Shown piece after piece: positions 1 to 11,390 of a stretch of 64,000 nucleotides of DNA. The stretch comes from Climacteris rufus (lineage: Eukaryota; Chordata; Aves; Passeriformes; Climacteridae): the NCBI GenBank assembly GCA_013398175.1, contig VZRZ01002434.1:670773-734772 (forward strand). Reading direction: 5' to 3'. Within the stretch, counting starts at the first letter, position 1. Every line of letters begins with the position of its first letter. A program made the translations under genes and the position numbers. The notes beneath the pieces are model-generated. The model was not told where the DNA came from. It was given only the letters and a program-made list of their open reading frames with translations, and ran no database searches.

Positions 1-580
1 CCAGCCCCGGCACGGAGCGTGCCCTGCGCGGCGGCTGCTACCGCCCGCGTCCCTGGGATTTAGTGGCAGCTTTGGGGATCGGACAGACAAATCGCACTCG
101 GGCAAGCCCGGGGATCAGCACAGGGAGCGCCCGCGGGTGCACAGGAGGAGGTCGGGGTACTGCAACGTGAATAAAAATGTCACGGCATTGAACAGCCTGC
201 TGTGCTGTCGGTGGGATCCGTAGGTTGTCGCTGCGGTCCCGACGGGATGCAGGCGTAGGGCTGTGCCCGGCGCGGGTGTTTGTCCGGCCGTCCGTCAGTC
301 CGTCTGTCTGCGCACACCTGTGTGCAAGCAGCGGCGGGGGGATGTGGGATGCAGGAGAGCATCCCTGTGCCCGTGGCACTGTGGTTCCCTGTGCAGGAAC
401 ATCGCCCTGCGGGCGGTGGGTTGAAGGGAGCCCGGGCTCGCTCAGCCCCTCGGGAGCGGCGGGGGCTCTGCGGGGAGAGCGCTGCCGGCAGAGCCGCCCC
501 GAGGAACCGCAGCGCCTCCGAGCTCCAAGCTGGGGCTTCAAGGCGGAATTAGCCAAACGACATAATGAAGGTTGCTCATA
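1..580. promoter_or_regulatory. Intragenic CpG island, candidate internal SOX5 promoter
   Basis: This block is GC-rich and has CpG dinucleotides on nearly every line (for example around 25-35, 130-140, 235-300, 430-530). The DNA after about 580 is AT-rich and almost without CpG. The island is cut by the left edge of the window, so its full extent is unknown. A short CCGT/CTGT repeat lies at about 286-311. Unmethylated CpG islands in vertebrates usually mark promoters. This one lies about 1.2 kb upstream of SOX5 exon A, so an alternative first exon or transcription start is plausible. No TATA box or first exon can be proved here. The 172-codon reverse open frame at 38-556 matches no protein I recognise and is best explained by the lack of AT-rich stop codons in GC-rich DNA. 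It could instead be the promoter of a noncoding transcript or a non-promoter island. Confidence 0.7.
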
Positions 581-1372
581 ATGGTTTTTACTTTGGGGAA
601 AATTAACCAGTTGCTAATAATTGTATGGTCTCTAGGCCAGACGGTCCCTTTGATAAGTTAACATGTACTCCCTTTATGCTCCTGGTAGGGGGTAAACAAA
701 TGCCTGAACAAATACAAATACACATAAACACAAATGTGGAGAATAGCAGTATATGTCTTAGATCCAGATAATAAGTGAGGGTATTGTTATTTAGATGGCA
801 CATACTGGGACACTTATCTTTTAGTACACTCCATTTTCTAACTGAATGCAGTGCTAATCGTGGGATTGAAAGCTATTGTAATTGTGTACCCATCTAAATG
901 CTGACAAGAATATACAATTACATTGTTTGGAATTGAGTTTAATGTTCTCTGAATTTTATTAGCATTTATATTTACTTATGCATTAAAATTCTACACAAAA
1001 AGAGGTCAGAACACAAGAGTTACAGACATAAATATCAGACCCATCCACACCCTCGCTGCATTTTCCTAGAAAATACTGAACAAATATATTTTATTTTATT
1101 TTATTTTTAAAGGAAGTGATAGAATCTGAAATGAGCAAATAATGGGTTTCCATTCTAAGCAATGCCTTTTCTCCCTCTGGATTTTGCAGTCTTTTAAAGC
1201 TTTTTTCATACCCAACTTTTTATTATTATTTATAATGTGCGTGTTACCGGAAAATCTTTCCACAGTGTGCTTACCACCACACGATGTTTAAACACACATT
1301 ATAAAGTGGATGTAATTGTAAAGACTCAGAGGGATATAATTACATGTAGCAGATTTAGGAGCTAATTCTTTG

Positions 1373-1402
1373 CTTCTCTCTCTCTTTCTCTCTCTCTCTC
1401 TC
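1373..1402. repeat. (TC)n microsatellite
   Basis: Near-uninterrupted TC dinucleotides with one TTTC interruption. This lies about 400 bp upstream of SOX5 exon A. Confidence 0.9.
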
Positions 1403-1619
1403 CTTACTCCGCATTTTATCAACATAATTATTTTTTGACTGCAGACTAACACCCAGAAACTGACAGGCATCCATTATAGGCAGCAACTTGTTCACCAAAT
1501 TGAAAAACAATGAACTGCAGGTTTTTGTGTGCCCGTTGTCATACAGAATTACCGGAGCTTTGTTCCACTGGAGGAAAAAGCTAATGGTTTTGAAACAGCA
1601 GGTGACAAAACACATTCAG

Positions 1620-1668
1620 TTTTTTCTTTTTTTTTTCTTTTCTTTTTTTTTTCTCTTCCCTCCCCTCT
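1620..1668. repeat. T-rich low-complexity tract
   Basis: T homopolymer runs broken by single C residues, grading into CCCTCCCCTC. It is a pyrimidine tract about 140 bp upstream of the exon A acceptor and too far away to be that acceptor's own tract. Confidence 0.85.
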
Positions 1669-1810
1669 TATCAGTTTGTTGATGAAGTCATTACGAACTG
1701 GGGCCCAGAATAGGGTTGGCCTTATTTTTAGCAGATAGACTTTTAATGAGTTCTATTGTGGAGACAGTCATGTTGATTTGCTTACATTTTTTTTCCCCCC
1801 CTTCACTCAG

Positions 1811-1897
1811 AAACTCCCAGTATTGAAAAGCTACTATCAAAGGACTGGAAAGACAAGCTTCTTGCCATGGGATCAGGGAACTTTGGAGAAATAAAAG
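1811..1897 (+). CDS. SOX5: SOX5 coding exon A (N-terminal region before the leucine zipper)
   Basis: SOX5 is a SoxD transcription factor that binds AACAAT-type DNA and acts with SOX6 and SOX9 in cartilage, neural and glial development. This 87-bp exon begins with two bases that complete a Glu codon. It then reads TPSIEKLLSKDW, then KDKLLAMGSGNFGEIK, and ends with the first base of a Gly codon. These residues match SOX5 and differ from SOX6. The acceptor is a C-rich tract plus TCAG at 1807-1810. The donor is AAAG|GTAACG. Both flanking introns are phase 1, so skipping this exon would keep the frame. The Met codon at 1867-1869 sits in a strong start context (GCCATGG) and could start an N-terminally shortened isoform. 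A GT at 2003-2004 would extend the exon in frame by 35 codons. Identity is secure from memory of the family. Isoform use is inference. Confidence 0.96.
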
Positions 1898-2280
1898 GTA
1901 ACGCTGTTTCTGTGCTAAAGGAAATTGAGAATGAATATACAGATTCCACTGGCTTTATGGAACTTTGTTTGTCTGCTCCTCTTCCCCTCCCCTTCAAACA
2001 TGGTAATTTGGGGTTTAAATGAAATGTATGCATTCCCATCTGTGGTAATATAAATCAGTGAAATGGTATATTGCCCTAAGTGAATGAATTTACATTAAGC
2101 TTTTGTTGCATATATCGTTCTGTGTTATAAATGAACACATCCTATTGCTGGATTGGGAAAAAAAAGTCTGTTCATGTATCAAACATATGTGGTATCAGAG
2201 TATAGCACAGCTCAGCCTCTGAAATCTGAGGGTGATCTGAATTCCTTGTTAATTTTTGGACAGATTCTGATGTTGTTGGG

Positions 2281-2334
2281 GTTTTTTTCCTTTTCTTTTC
2301 TTTTTTTTTCTTTTTTTTTTTTTTTGCTTTTTCG
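2281..2334. repeat. T-rich low-complexity tract
   Basis: Runs of 4 to 15 T separated by single C residues, about 0.4 kb downstream of exon A. Confidence 0.85.
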
Positions 2335-3990
2335 CATGTAGGAAAAAATAAAAAGAGCAAAGTTCGTGTAATGATACCTCTAGGTACTGAAATTAGCCAG
2401 TGCAGATTTTAAAAGACAGCGTACAACATCTGTGCACTAAAGCATGTTCTTTTAAAGCTGTACTCCAGAAGGAAAATGACAAAATTTGACCACTCTCCAG
2501 CAGCAGTAGCTTCTGCTTTGCCAAGATATTTCCCCATTTTATATATCTGAGGTCATTTTAGGGGACCTGTAGTTGTTTGTTTTCATGTAATTTAATATTT
2601 TTATAATTCCTCTGCAGTGCTTATGATGAGGAACTGACTCAAAATGCACATGTCAAAAATTGTAAGTTTTCAGAGCAGCCATTATCACTCTTAAAAGAAA
2701 CAGTGACTCTGATTCTTCTCCCATTTATATCAGTGTACATCTGGAGTAGCAAAATCCAAGCCAATGTTGTTTTGGAAATGTGAAAGTAGATTGAGATTAA
2801 AATTAAATCCTTCTTTTGTGTTTATAAATTGGATTTAATTTCTCTCCATTATTTTTGGTATGTTTGCTTACTAGTGTTGTCCCTGATACAGAGATCCTCT
2901 CTCAGGCAGGCTCCTAAACCTCATGCCTGATGGATTTGAGGACCTTGGGCACAAGAGGTGGGCAGTATTCAGTAAAGCACACAGCACAACATGCTCTCAG
3001 AGGTTAATGGATTGGTGCATGTGCAAAGATAGTGTTATTTTAATTACATGGGCCTTCCAGCCTGTCACAGATAAGCCACCATCATTAGTTTGTGCTAGTC
3101 CACTGACTTACACAACTAGGAAAATATGCCACTTGCTTCCCCTGGCTTCTCCCTGAGAGGCTGTAATTCAAAAATACATATTCATTACATATGTAGAATA
3201 ACTTTATAACAGCCTCCAGTAGGCTGAGATATTGTTATTATTATAACAGAGGGCCAAGCCCTGGGTGCTCTGTTCCTGCTCCACGTGCGTAAAGCAACAG
3301 GTCACAAAGAGGAAGGGCAGCCACTGAGCTTACCTGGGAGTTCTGGTTTCTGAAAGCATATTGCTTTAAAATAACATCATCCTTTGCCATGAACTGATGA
3401 ATCTTAAAGGGCAGACGTCTTTCATACCCTTTCTTGGGTGTGTTTCAGCAGATCTTGCACATTGTCTGGAGCCTCTTTAACTCTTGACACGCTGGAGCCT
3501 CTGGAAGGACTCCCAGCGATTCTCCAGTGCCTTTGCACTCTGTAAAGCTGCTCTGAAGAGTGCTGTGCACTGAGAAGGTGGTCTGTTCCCAGTGCCTATA
3601 ATCTTGTTCTGTTGGAGGGCAATCTTTTTTCTCCCTTCCTCTTTTTCCCTTTCACAAGCTAAACTTGAAAGCAGCAGCAGCCACCTATATACTACCAGGA
3701 GAGAAATTCAACAGTCCTTTCAGTCTTGCCTGGAGGGGAGGATGGGGAGCAACAGCAGAGCCTCAAAGAAGAGTTTTCTTTGCTTTAATTTTTGTTTTTT
3801 AGCTTCATAATTTGAACATAAGTCGAGTTATTGTTCTGTAGCTCTGTTCAAAAGCCTCACATCTGAGGCTTTTTAGTACAACTGTGCTTCTATGGTTGGG
3901 GGCATGGTTATTAGGTGTTTGGATCAAGTTTGGCAGTAAGCTGTGAAAACAGGCACTGGTTTATTTTTCCTACTGACTGCCGTGACAGTT

Positions 3991-4170
3991 GCAATTATTG
4001 TCCATTGTTCCTAGGTGGCTAGAAGGGAGGGAGGATACAATAGAGCATTGCCCTCTGGGGGTAAATGAATTTGACTTACAGATTCTTGGGGGGTCAGGCA
4101 GGCTGATTATTTAGTGCCCAGGAATGTGGTTTTCATGGCACCGCCAGCCATGAGCAGCCAACAACAATGG
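3991..4170. promoter_or_regulatory. Pair of SOX consensus motifs, candidate enhancer
   Basis: CCATTGTT (4002-4009) is the reverse complement of AACAATGG, and a direct AACAATGG lies at 4163-4170. An extra ATTGT lies at 3997-4001. Just after the second site, CAGCTGTATT occurs twice in tandem and contains E-box CAGCTG. SOX proteins bind such motifs, and SoxD dimers favour paired sites. Enhancer function is inferred only. Confidence 0.3.
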
Positions 4171-6450
4171 CTCAGCTGTATTGCAGCTGTATTTAGTGGG
4201 GCAGCATGAAAGGTGTGCGAGTTGAGCTGCTCTGCACGCACGTACGCGTGTACAAACGCTCGTATATTGTGCTAGGAAGTGGTCTTATCCTTCTAGAGTT
4301 ATGAAGTTTTCCAGTTGTGATTTTTTAATTAACTTCTCCCTCTGTATTTGGCCTGGCAGCTGCATTTTTTCCCCCCCTCATTTCTCTATCAGTGATATTT
4401 GGAAACCCCCACTTAAGTAGTCTCTTATTATTAATACGCCCTGGAATGTGGACAGCACTAGGAGCTGTACTGCCCAACTGTCTTACGCACTGAGTAGTTT
4501 TTTCCATTTAACTGCTCAAAATTTCATTGTGTTTTTCATTAGATCTGGGGGAGTTTTAGTACGTCGTGCTAAAATCTCAGCACTAGGCTACATATTGTTA
4601 ATGCCCAAGTCTGTGTTATTACCATTGAGTTTTATTCTCTGGGAGAGATAAAAAGGAAGGGAGATGAAGAGGAAGACTTGATTTTCTATTAGCGTGATTT
4701 CTTTTAAGTTAGAAAACAGTAATATTTTATTAAAGATGGGGGAATTGGTGAATGGCTGGAAGTCACGAGACTCCCTTGTTTTGTATTCACTTGTTCCCCT
4801 TCATTGCTTTGTTACCTTTGGCTGCAACTTTAAGCCCCCCTTTCTTCTCCTGCATGCCTGTAAAACGGGAGAACCATCACTGAGCATCTGCAGAGAGCCA
4901 GCTGCAAACTTCAAGATCACAGTTAGTAGGATCTGTATGCATCCAGTTACTAATAGAAAAGGAAATGTATTATTTTATCCAGGGCTTGACTGGAAGGTAC
5001 TGCAAGGGAATACTCTTAAAATGGGGCAAAATATAGAACCTTCCATATCCACAGAAATTTTAACTCAAATACCTCTCTTTGTTCAGAGAGGTAGTCTGGG
5101 GCTAAATTACAAGTTTGGCACTAGAGATTTCTTAAGAAATTCTGTTTTGAAATCTGTGCAATTTTTCCTCTGCTCAAAACAAGTCACTCTGTAATAAACC
5201 CCACAAAACATGCTGTTAAATCAAAGTATTTCAAAGTAAAGCTGTAAAACTGTATATTGAATTGGTTAAAGCCTGTTCAAACTTACTTATATCCATCATA
5301 TTCAAAAGCAGGGCTCAAAAGGCCTCTGGATTATTCATGGATAATGCAGTTTATTGGATTCAGTGGAGCAGAGAGATCTTTCGGTCTCAAACCGATTGTC
5401 TACAGGAAGGAAAATCATCCCCCTTTTCTGCTGTCACTGTAGCTGCCTGATAGCTGTGCATTGCAAGGGGAAAGTGGGTGCTGTCCTCCAGTGTAACCAG
5501 GAAAAGGTACAAAAAATATATTTCCACACTCATAAATACCAATCATCATTCCTGTATAGAGAAAATCAATGTGAAGCCTCTCTTTCCCTGGTGCTGGGTC
5601 TCCTGTGAGCAGACCTGAGGGAGCAGTGCTGGCCCCTCAGGAGCATCACGAGTTGCCCAGCCTTGCTCACGCTGGTGTGAGGGAGGCAGCTTTAACCATG
5701 ATGAGAACACTTCTTAAAACTTGCCCACTGTGCACAAAGCCTTGCTGCTAATCTTGTCCATCTCTCTATTGAGAGTTGTCAAGACATAATAGTGCATATT
5801 TTATATGTTCTCCACTTAGCTAATTTCAAATAGGTGTGTGGAACAAAAGGCTAAACAGACTTCTGTTTTCCAATCTTTCTGAGCTGGTTTTCTGTTGAAG
5901 TGAAGGCATTGTTAACAGTGACTGCCTGAGTCTCTCAAGAAAGGCTGGGCAAGTCTGAACCTGATATTTTTTTGTTGTTGTTTGAAAAACCTATTGTGCA
6001 GGTTAGTTCGTAAACAACTCAGGTGAAGTGTTTTCTGCACTCCCTGTGAAAGGGATTGTTGTTAGGTTAAAATCAGCTCCTCATTGTATCCACTTAAATC
6101 TAGGTGACTCCCGAGACTGTACTGGAGTAACCACAGATTTATGGGTGTAATTGAAAGCGAGATTAGCCCACCAATCCTGATCTTTAGTTCACGATAACAC
6201 AGACATTTGTTTTGTGTGAGGAAACTGGGTTCCAAATTCTGTGAAGCATCGGTGCAGGTATTGTATCAGGCTGTGTCTGATGTGTGATAGAGCTGTGCTT
6301 GCTGGAGACTGGTTTTGCTCGTGTGTTCGGAAGATGGGGCACGAGGGAGTACGCAGGGAACAGTCTTAGGACTGCCAATAATGGATAAAGAGAAATAATC
6401 CATTCAGCGATACTATAGCTCATCAGAGCCCATGAATTAAAGACATATGT

Positions 6451-6680
6451 TATGTAGATTCAATGTATGGATTAAAATGGATAATCTGGTAGGTGACACA
6501 CAGAATCTTGAGATAAGTGGGCTATGCAGATTCAGTATATGGATTGTGACGGATAATTCCATTTAAGTAATGCTGGACAAGTTGAAGACAAGTAAGCTTC
6601 GGGTAGTGCTCAGGTTATGTGCAGTAATCCAGTGAGTGACACTTTGGATCACGTAATCTGTAAACTGAAGACAAGGAAGC
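6451..6680. repeat. Degenerate tandem repeat, about 75-bp period
   Basis: Two clear copies start at 6451 and 6523. Each opens with TATG(T/C)AGATTCA, followed by a TATGGATT block and GGATAAT, and each ends in a GAGATAAGTGGGC- or GAAGACAAGTAAGC-like block. A third, weaker copy runs from about 6615 and ends with GAAGACAAGGAAGC at 6680. The copies have diverged, so the array is old. Confidence 0.6.
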
Positions 6681-7773
6681 TGGGGATTCTGCATTTAGAT
6701 GTGGACAGGAGAAAGGAGGGGTAAGGGGAGAAAGATTATTCATGGGGAATACACTGGGTTTAAACCTTTGACTAATACAGCACAGATCCCCAGGAGATGT
6801 GTGAAAGCTGCACACTTCCTTAGGAGCTCTGTGAGTTTTGCATTTGCAGATTAATGGTTCAAAAATGTTTGCAAACTTCTGTCAGATGTGGATGTTTTGC
6901 ATTATTTTTTTGTGGATAGTATTGTAAGTGGAGTGGGGAGAGAAGGAGGGTGAGAGAGTCATAAGTGAAGGAGGTAAGATGTGTCGGGTTGTTGGCTTTT
7001 AACTGTGGTAAATTCAGTATTTATTGCTAAACCTACTTTGTATCTTCCCTTTGTTTATTTTTTTGAGAAGTTTAATAGTAGCAACTTGGTAATGGTGAGC
7101 TTTAGTCCTTTGTTAATATTTCAGAAGGGCTGGGGTGCATGGGAACCTGCCCAGCAGCACTCAGGGAATCCCAAGTTTTGAGAGGAAATTTGGCAGCTGC
7201 CAAAATAGTGGAGGTTGATCACAATGCAATGTGATACTCTCAGGCTGTAGAGGAGTAGCCAGTGCCAGCTGAGCCACACCAACGCAGAAGTTTCAGGCCA
7301 AATGAAAGCCTGAGGTGGAGAGTGTGACTGGATGGAGCTGACCCTAGAATGGGAGGTTAGTTGAGGGTAGTATCTGTGGGGAAGGAGGGTTGGAGGAATA
7401 TTTTTAAAAAAAATCTAAAATTGTGGATTTGTGGCAAAACAGCAAATTCAGGCTGTTCTGGATTTATATTTTTGTACATAAAGGTGCTTAATTTGATCAG
7501 AAAATACCAGGTTCTAATTAAGTCAAGCAGAACTTTTATTTTTAAGATGTGGTTATTGATAGAGAAAATAAAATCAAATTTAACTAATTAAGGTAGAAAA
7601 TGCCAATGACTTTGAACATATGGGGGCCAAATCACTGTTATTTAAAAACTGTTCCGAGTTGGATGACGAAAGGGTACTAAAACAGTGCTTCTTTGTACTA
7701 AAATTACCTGAAAGATGTGCTGATTGAGCTGAATGTTGCTGAGCTACCACTACCAGTTTGTCAAAACAAAGCA

Positions 7774-7799
7774 AATATATATACACACACACACATACA
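7774..7799. repeat. (TA)n(CA)n microsatellite
   Basis: An ATATATATA run passes directly into CACACACACA. Confidence 0.9.
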
Positions 7800-8830
7800 C
7801 TTTTTACTTTTTCCTGCTGCTGCATAAAATTCCAGCAGCAAATGCTATTTTCCTAGCCTAGTTCTAACTTGTTGTCTAGACAGTAAAACAATGAATAACC
7901 TCTGAGAAGTAGTTTAATACAAATGTTGTCTATTCCTTTTGTAACCTTGACAATAAGTTACTAACCTGGTTGAATACCAAGCTTTGTTTGCAGCCTACTG
8001 TACCAAAACTTTTTTTCTGACAGCAAATAAAGAATCCTCAGTGACAGCTTCTTTCCAGCGTTGCGAAACAGCAAAGTGCTGGTTTGTTACAGAGCAGACG
8101 GCTGAGCTTTTTGTCCCCACAGAATATGAGTTCTTGAGGCTAGTAATGGCAAAAGAGGGTAATTGGTCATAATTTGTTTTTATTCATTCTGCAGCCTTCC
8201 ACTCAAATGTGAAAGATTAAGACTGTCTGTCTGCTGAAATAAATACCTTATTGCTGTCTTGCTGTTTGAAAAAGGGTTTTTACTTGTCAGACAGGGAAGA
8301 TTCATTATAAATTTGTAGGTACCAGCAAACCAGTTTGAATTGTGCGCTTTTTCTCTCCTGGTTTCTTTTTCTGGTGGCTGTGGCTTGACAAGTAAAAAGC
8401 AATCAGAAAGTTTTCCTTTTTATGCTGACTTGCCCTATCAATAAGACAAAATAATTTGATTTGGCAAGGTGGGTAGGTGTAAGTGATGGCAGTCATTGTG
8501 TAGCAAAGTTGGCTTAAATACTTCATTAAAGATGCCACTTTTCAGATGTTTGTATCCTGACAGCTCCAGGATTTAGTGGCCTGAAAAAACTCTATGCCAG
8601 TCCGTAATAAAACACTCTCTGAAGTAATGATTTGGGAAGCATCAGGGGAGTTTGTACCCATGCACAAGCACAGACCCACATCCACCCACCAACACATCCC
8701 AGCAAGTACATGATTTAAAGTACATACCCATTGCTTGGGCATAAACATTTCACATTTCTGTTGAAAGACAGAAGAAAGAAGAGTTTAAATTCTGAACTTA
8801 CCTCAGCCACTTAGATCTCTTTATCAGACT

Positions 8831-8850
8831 ATGTTTCCTCAAGGAAACAT
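8831..8850. repeat. 20-bp hairpin palindrome
   Basis: ATGTTTCCT and AGGAAACAT are perfect 9-bp inverted arms around a CA spacer. The inner 14 bases recur at 44602-44615. Confidence 0.85.
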
Positions 8851-9712
8851 CAGCTCCCCATTGCTTCACATATACGACTTCAGGTGATGTCAGCATCACG
8901 GCTGGCTTTAAATTTATGTTGTAAATAGATTATGGCTTTTTTTTTTTTTTGTTAGGGGAGCATGACACAGATTAGTCTGATTTAAAGTAGAAGAAGACTA
9001 GGTGGCCTGTCTGTTTTATTTTCCTGATTTCCTTACAGAGCAGAGTAAGGTTGGGTTTGGATTGCTAATGTGGCAAAGTTCAAACTGGGGCTAGAATTGG
9101 GGAAGAATATAGTTGACAATGGGATGAGAATGATACTCTGAAGAAAAGATACTGTAAGAAAGCCCTTTAGAAAAGATACTTATTTCACAAACTACTGATC
9201 ATTTCATTTATTCTTTGGATTTAGTACAGTTAGGGCTAGTAGGAGTTTAATGTTTCTGAGGACAACTTAGTTAATAGGCTGTTCGGTTTGATAAACCTCC
9301 TTCATTTTTTGTATCAAAACGGTAACCTTCCCCAGCTTAGAAATTACACTGAAAAAACACACCACTGCAGGAAATACTTGGAGGTGACTCAGTCTTTAGC
9401 TCATGTATGGGCTGTAGCTAAGTCTTTGTCACAGTGTTGTTACATCAGAGTAAAGTTACACAGAAACTGTGTTGTGGCATGGTTCTGTTGCTTGGTGAGT
9501 TGGATGACATCAATAATTGGTTCATTCATAAGGGTCCTCTTGGCTGAAACCCTACCTGGTATCCAACTGGGTCAAGCACAGACTTAATTATCTATTTAAC
9601 ATGTATCACTGTTAAAAGTCAGTGGGGAAATTCTTGGCCTTGCTGAAATAGTTCTGATGGTGACTTCATCAAGACCAGCAATAAAACCTTTTACACCGCA
9701 TAAAGTTCAGAA

Positions 9713-9850
9713 TGACTTTAGGCAAGTTGCTCAAAACTTCATGCCTCAGTTTGCTCTTGAAAAAAGTAATGCATACTGTTACCTTTCTACCTGAAAACAG
9801 TCTTTTAAGAAGATCAATTAGCTAGTGCTTTGAAATTAGAAAATGGTTTA
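9713..9850 (+). mobile_element. MIR-like SINE relic, sense
   Basis: The order of blocks matches the MIR core and 3' half: TGACTTTAGGCAAGTTGCTC, then ATGCCTCAGTTTGCTC, then TTACCTTTCTACCTG, then TAGCTAGTGCTTTGAAA. MIR elements spread before the divergence of amniote lineages and survive as highly diverged copies in birds. There is no intact tRNA head. The match is from memory of the consensus, and the ends are approximate. Confidence 0.55.
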
Positions 9851-11199
9851 TACTGCATGCTCTAATTATTACTACACATCTTAATATTATTTGAATACAC
9901 AGTACTTCAAAATATTCTCATTTCCATTTAATGATTTTTTTTTCTCCTTACAAAACTTTGTAGATACAGGAAGGATTTTTTTTCTTTTGTAACAACAGTT
10001 AATGATACGAACATAATACAGTATTATTGTGTCTCCCAGGTTTTGTACTTGTACATTGTTTTCTTTGATTTTCCTTTGAAAGACAGATTCTGACAGTTCA
10101 AAAGCTATTTACATAATTACTTTGATAGTAAACTGACTTGGTGGGTGATTTCACTGTCTGTATGGGTGAGTGTGCACACGAGCACCCCTGATTGATTCCA
10201 TTCCTGGAAGTTTAATGGGGACATGCCAGGGAGATTGAGAGAGCCTTGCCATTCTCTGCCCTTGCAGAATACTCATCCGTAGGCTGGCTGGGAGCAAACA
10301 CTCTCACTGCCTGAGCATTTGCAGCAAAAGCTTAAAATGTCTGTTAAAGAAAATATTGGCTTTCCTAATTTCTCATTTACATTCTCATTCTGTCTAATAA
10401 ATTATAATAAAGTATTTACTGTTTTGATTGCAAAAGCAGTTTCTCTGCCTTTTTTTTTGCTTTGGTTCTGTTTTGGGTGGATATGCCAAGGTTTCTCCTG
10501 TTCGTTTTCTCACTTTAAGTGTGTCATTTGGTCATATTGGTGTCTTCATTCTAATGTTTATTAAAATGTTACTGTCACTGCCAGTCTGAGACTGTGAATC
10601 AGAACTAAGAATGTGTAATAGTTTATTTCACATTTGAGTAAATTTCTTTTACTACTTAAACACTATTATGGGTAGTGTTGATCTGAGATGAAGTTTAGGT
10701 TTGGCGATACAGAATGCCACTAATTTGAGTCTTCTTTTATTGCCATCTGCTGTGGGTGTTGCATCCACAAACATGGGTCTTTTCTGAGTCTCTCTTCATC
10801 GTGATGGAGAATAAGCTGACGCATCTGGAAAGCATCTTTTTCTTGGGCCTTTCACTGTATCAGCCTGCAGTGTGTACTTTGATGCTCCTTTGCCTGAGTT
10901 GTTTTGATCAGTTGTGAAAAATCCACATTTTGCCATTGCAGTGTTAGAGTGCAGAGAGAACAGTATGAGCACCTATAGCAATCTCCTGAAAGGCAGGTGG
11001 CCTGGTGGTTAAAAGCTTTGTTAAACATTAAATGTGCAATATCTGTTTGTCGTGGATCTGACGGTAATTAAGAGTAATTCTTGAGGCAGTCATTGATGTC
11101 AGCCACTCTCTTTTCACTCCTCACTCAGTCCCTGTGTGAAGTGGTCTAGCTTGCTGTCAAGCTGTACGCTGCAATAAATGGACACTTGTTTTTATTCTC

Positions 11200-11390
11200 T
11201 CAGCCATGCTGCGTGGCTGGAGGAAGAGCACTGCAACGTGCAAAGGCCAGCTCCAGAGCCGTTCCCGACGCTGCGCTGCTGGAAGCAGCCCCAAGAGAGT
11301 TCAGTGAGGAGGCAGCTGAAGGTGGCTGCTGGGGCTGGGGCTTTGCACCACCTCCCAAGTGTGAGGAGCCGTGTGGATAGTTCATTAATT
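11200..11390. other. GC-richer patch inside AT-rich intron
   Basis: This segment is clearly richer in G+C than its flanks and is open on both strands in more than one frame (61 to 73 codons). None of the translations resembles a known protein. It may be an unrecognised old insertion or a small regulatory segment. Confidence 0.4.

Larger units (their letters stand above)
581..1810 (+). other. SOX5: SOX5 intron, 3' part, with possible regulatory sequence
   Basis: This AT-rich intron leads to the exon A acceptor. It holds a TC-dinucleotide run (1373-1402), a T-rich tract (1620-1668) and a C-rich pyrimidine tract just before the AG at 1809-1810. An imperfect inverted repeat pairs 1231-1245 with 1290-1303. 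SOX-type motifs are AACAATG at 1506-1512 and CTTTGTT at 1558-1564. No coding sequence was recognised. Confidence 0.7.

Noticed and set aside
38..556. 172-codon reverse open frame
   Set aside because: It overlaps the CpG island, where GC-rich DNA rarely contains stop codons. It is Pro/Arg-rich low-information sequence.
4694..5194. 166-codon forward open frame
   Set aside because: AT-rich intron, no recognisable domain, hydrophobic/mixed composition typical of chance frames, and no promoter or splice support.
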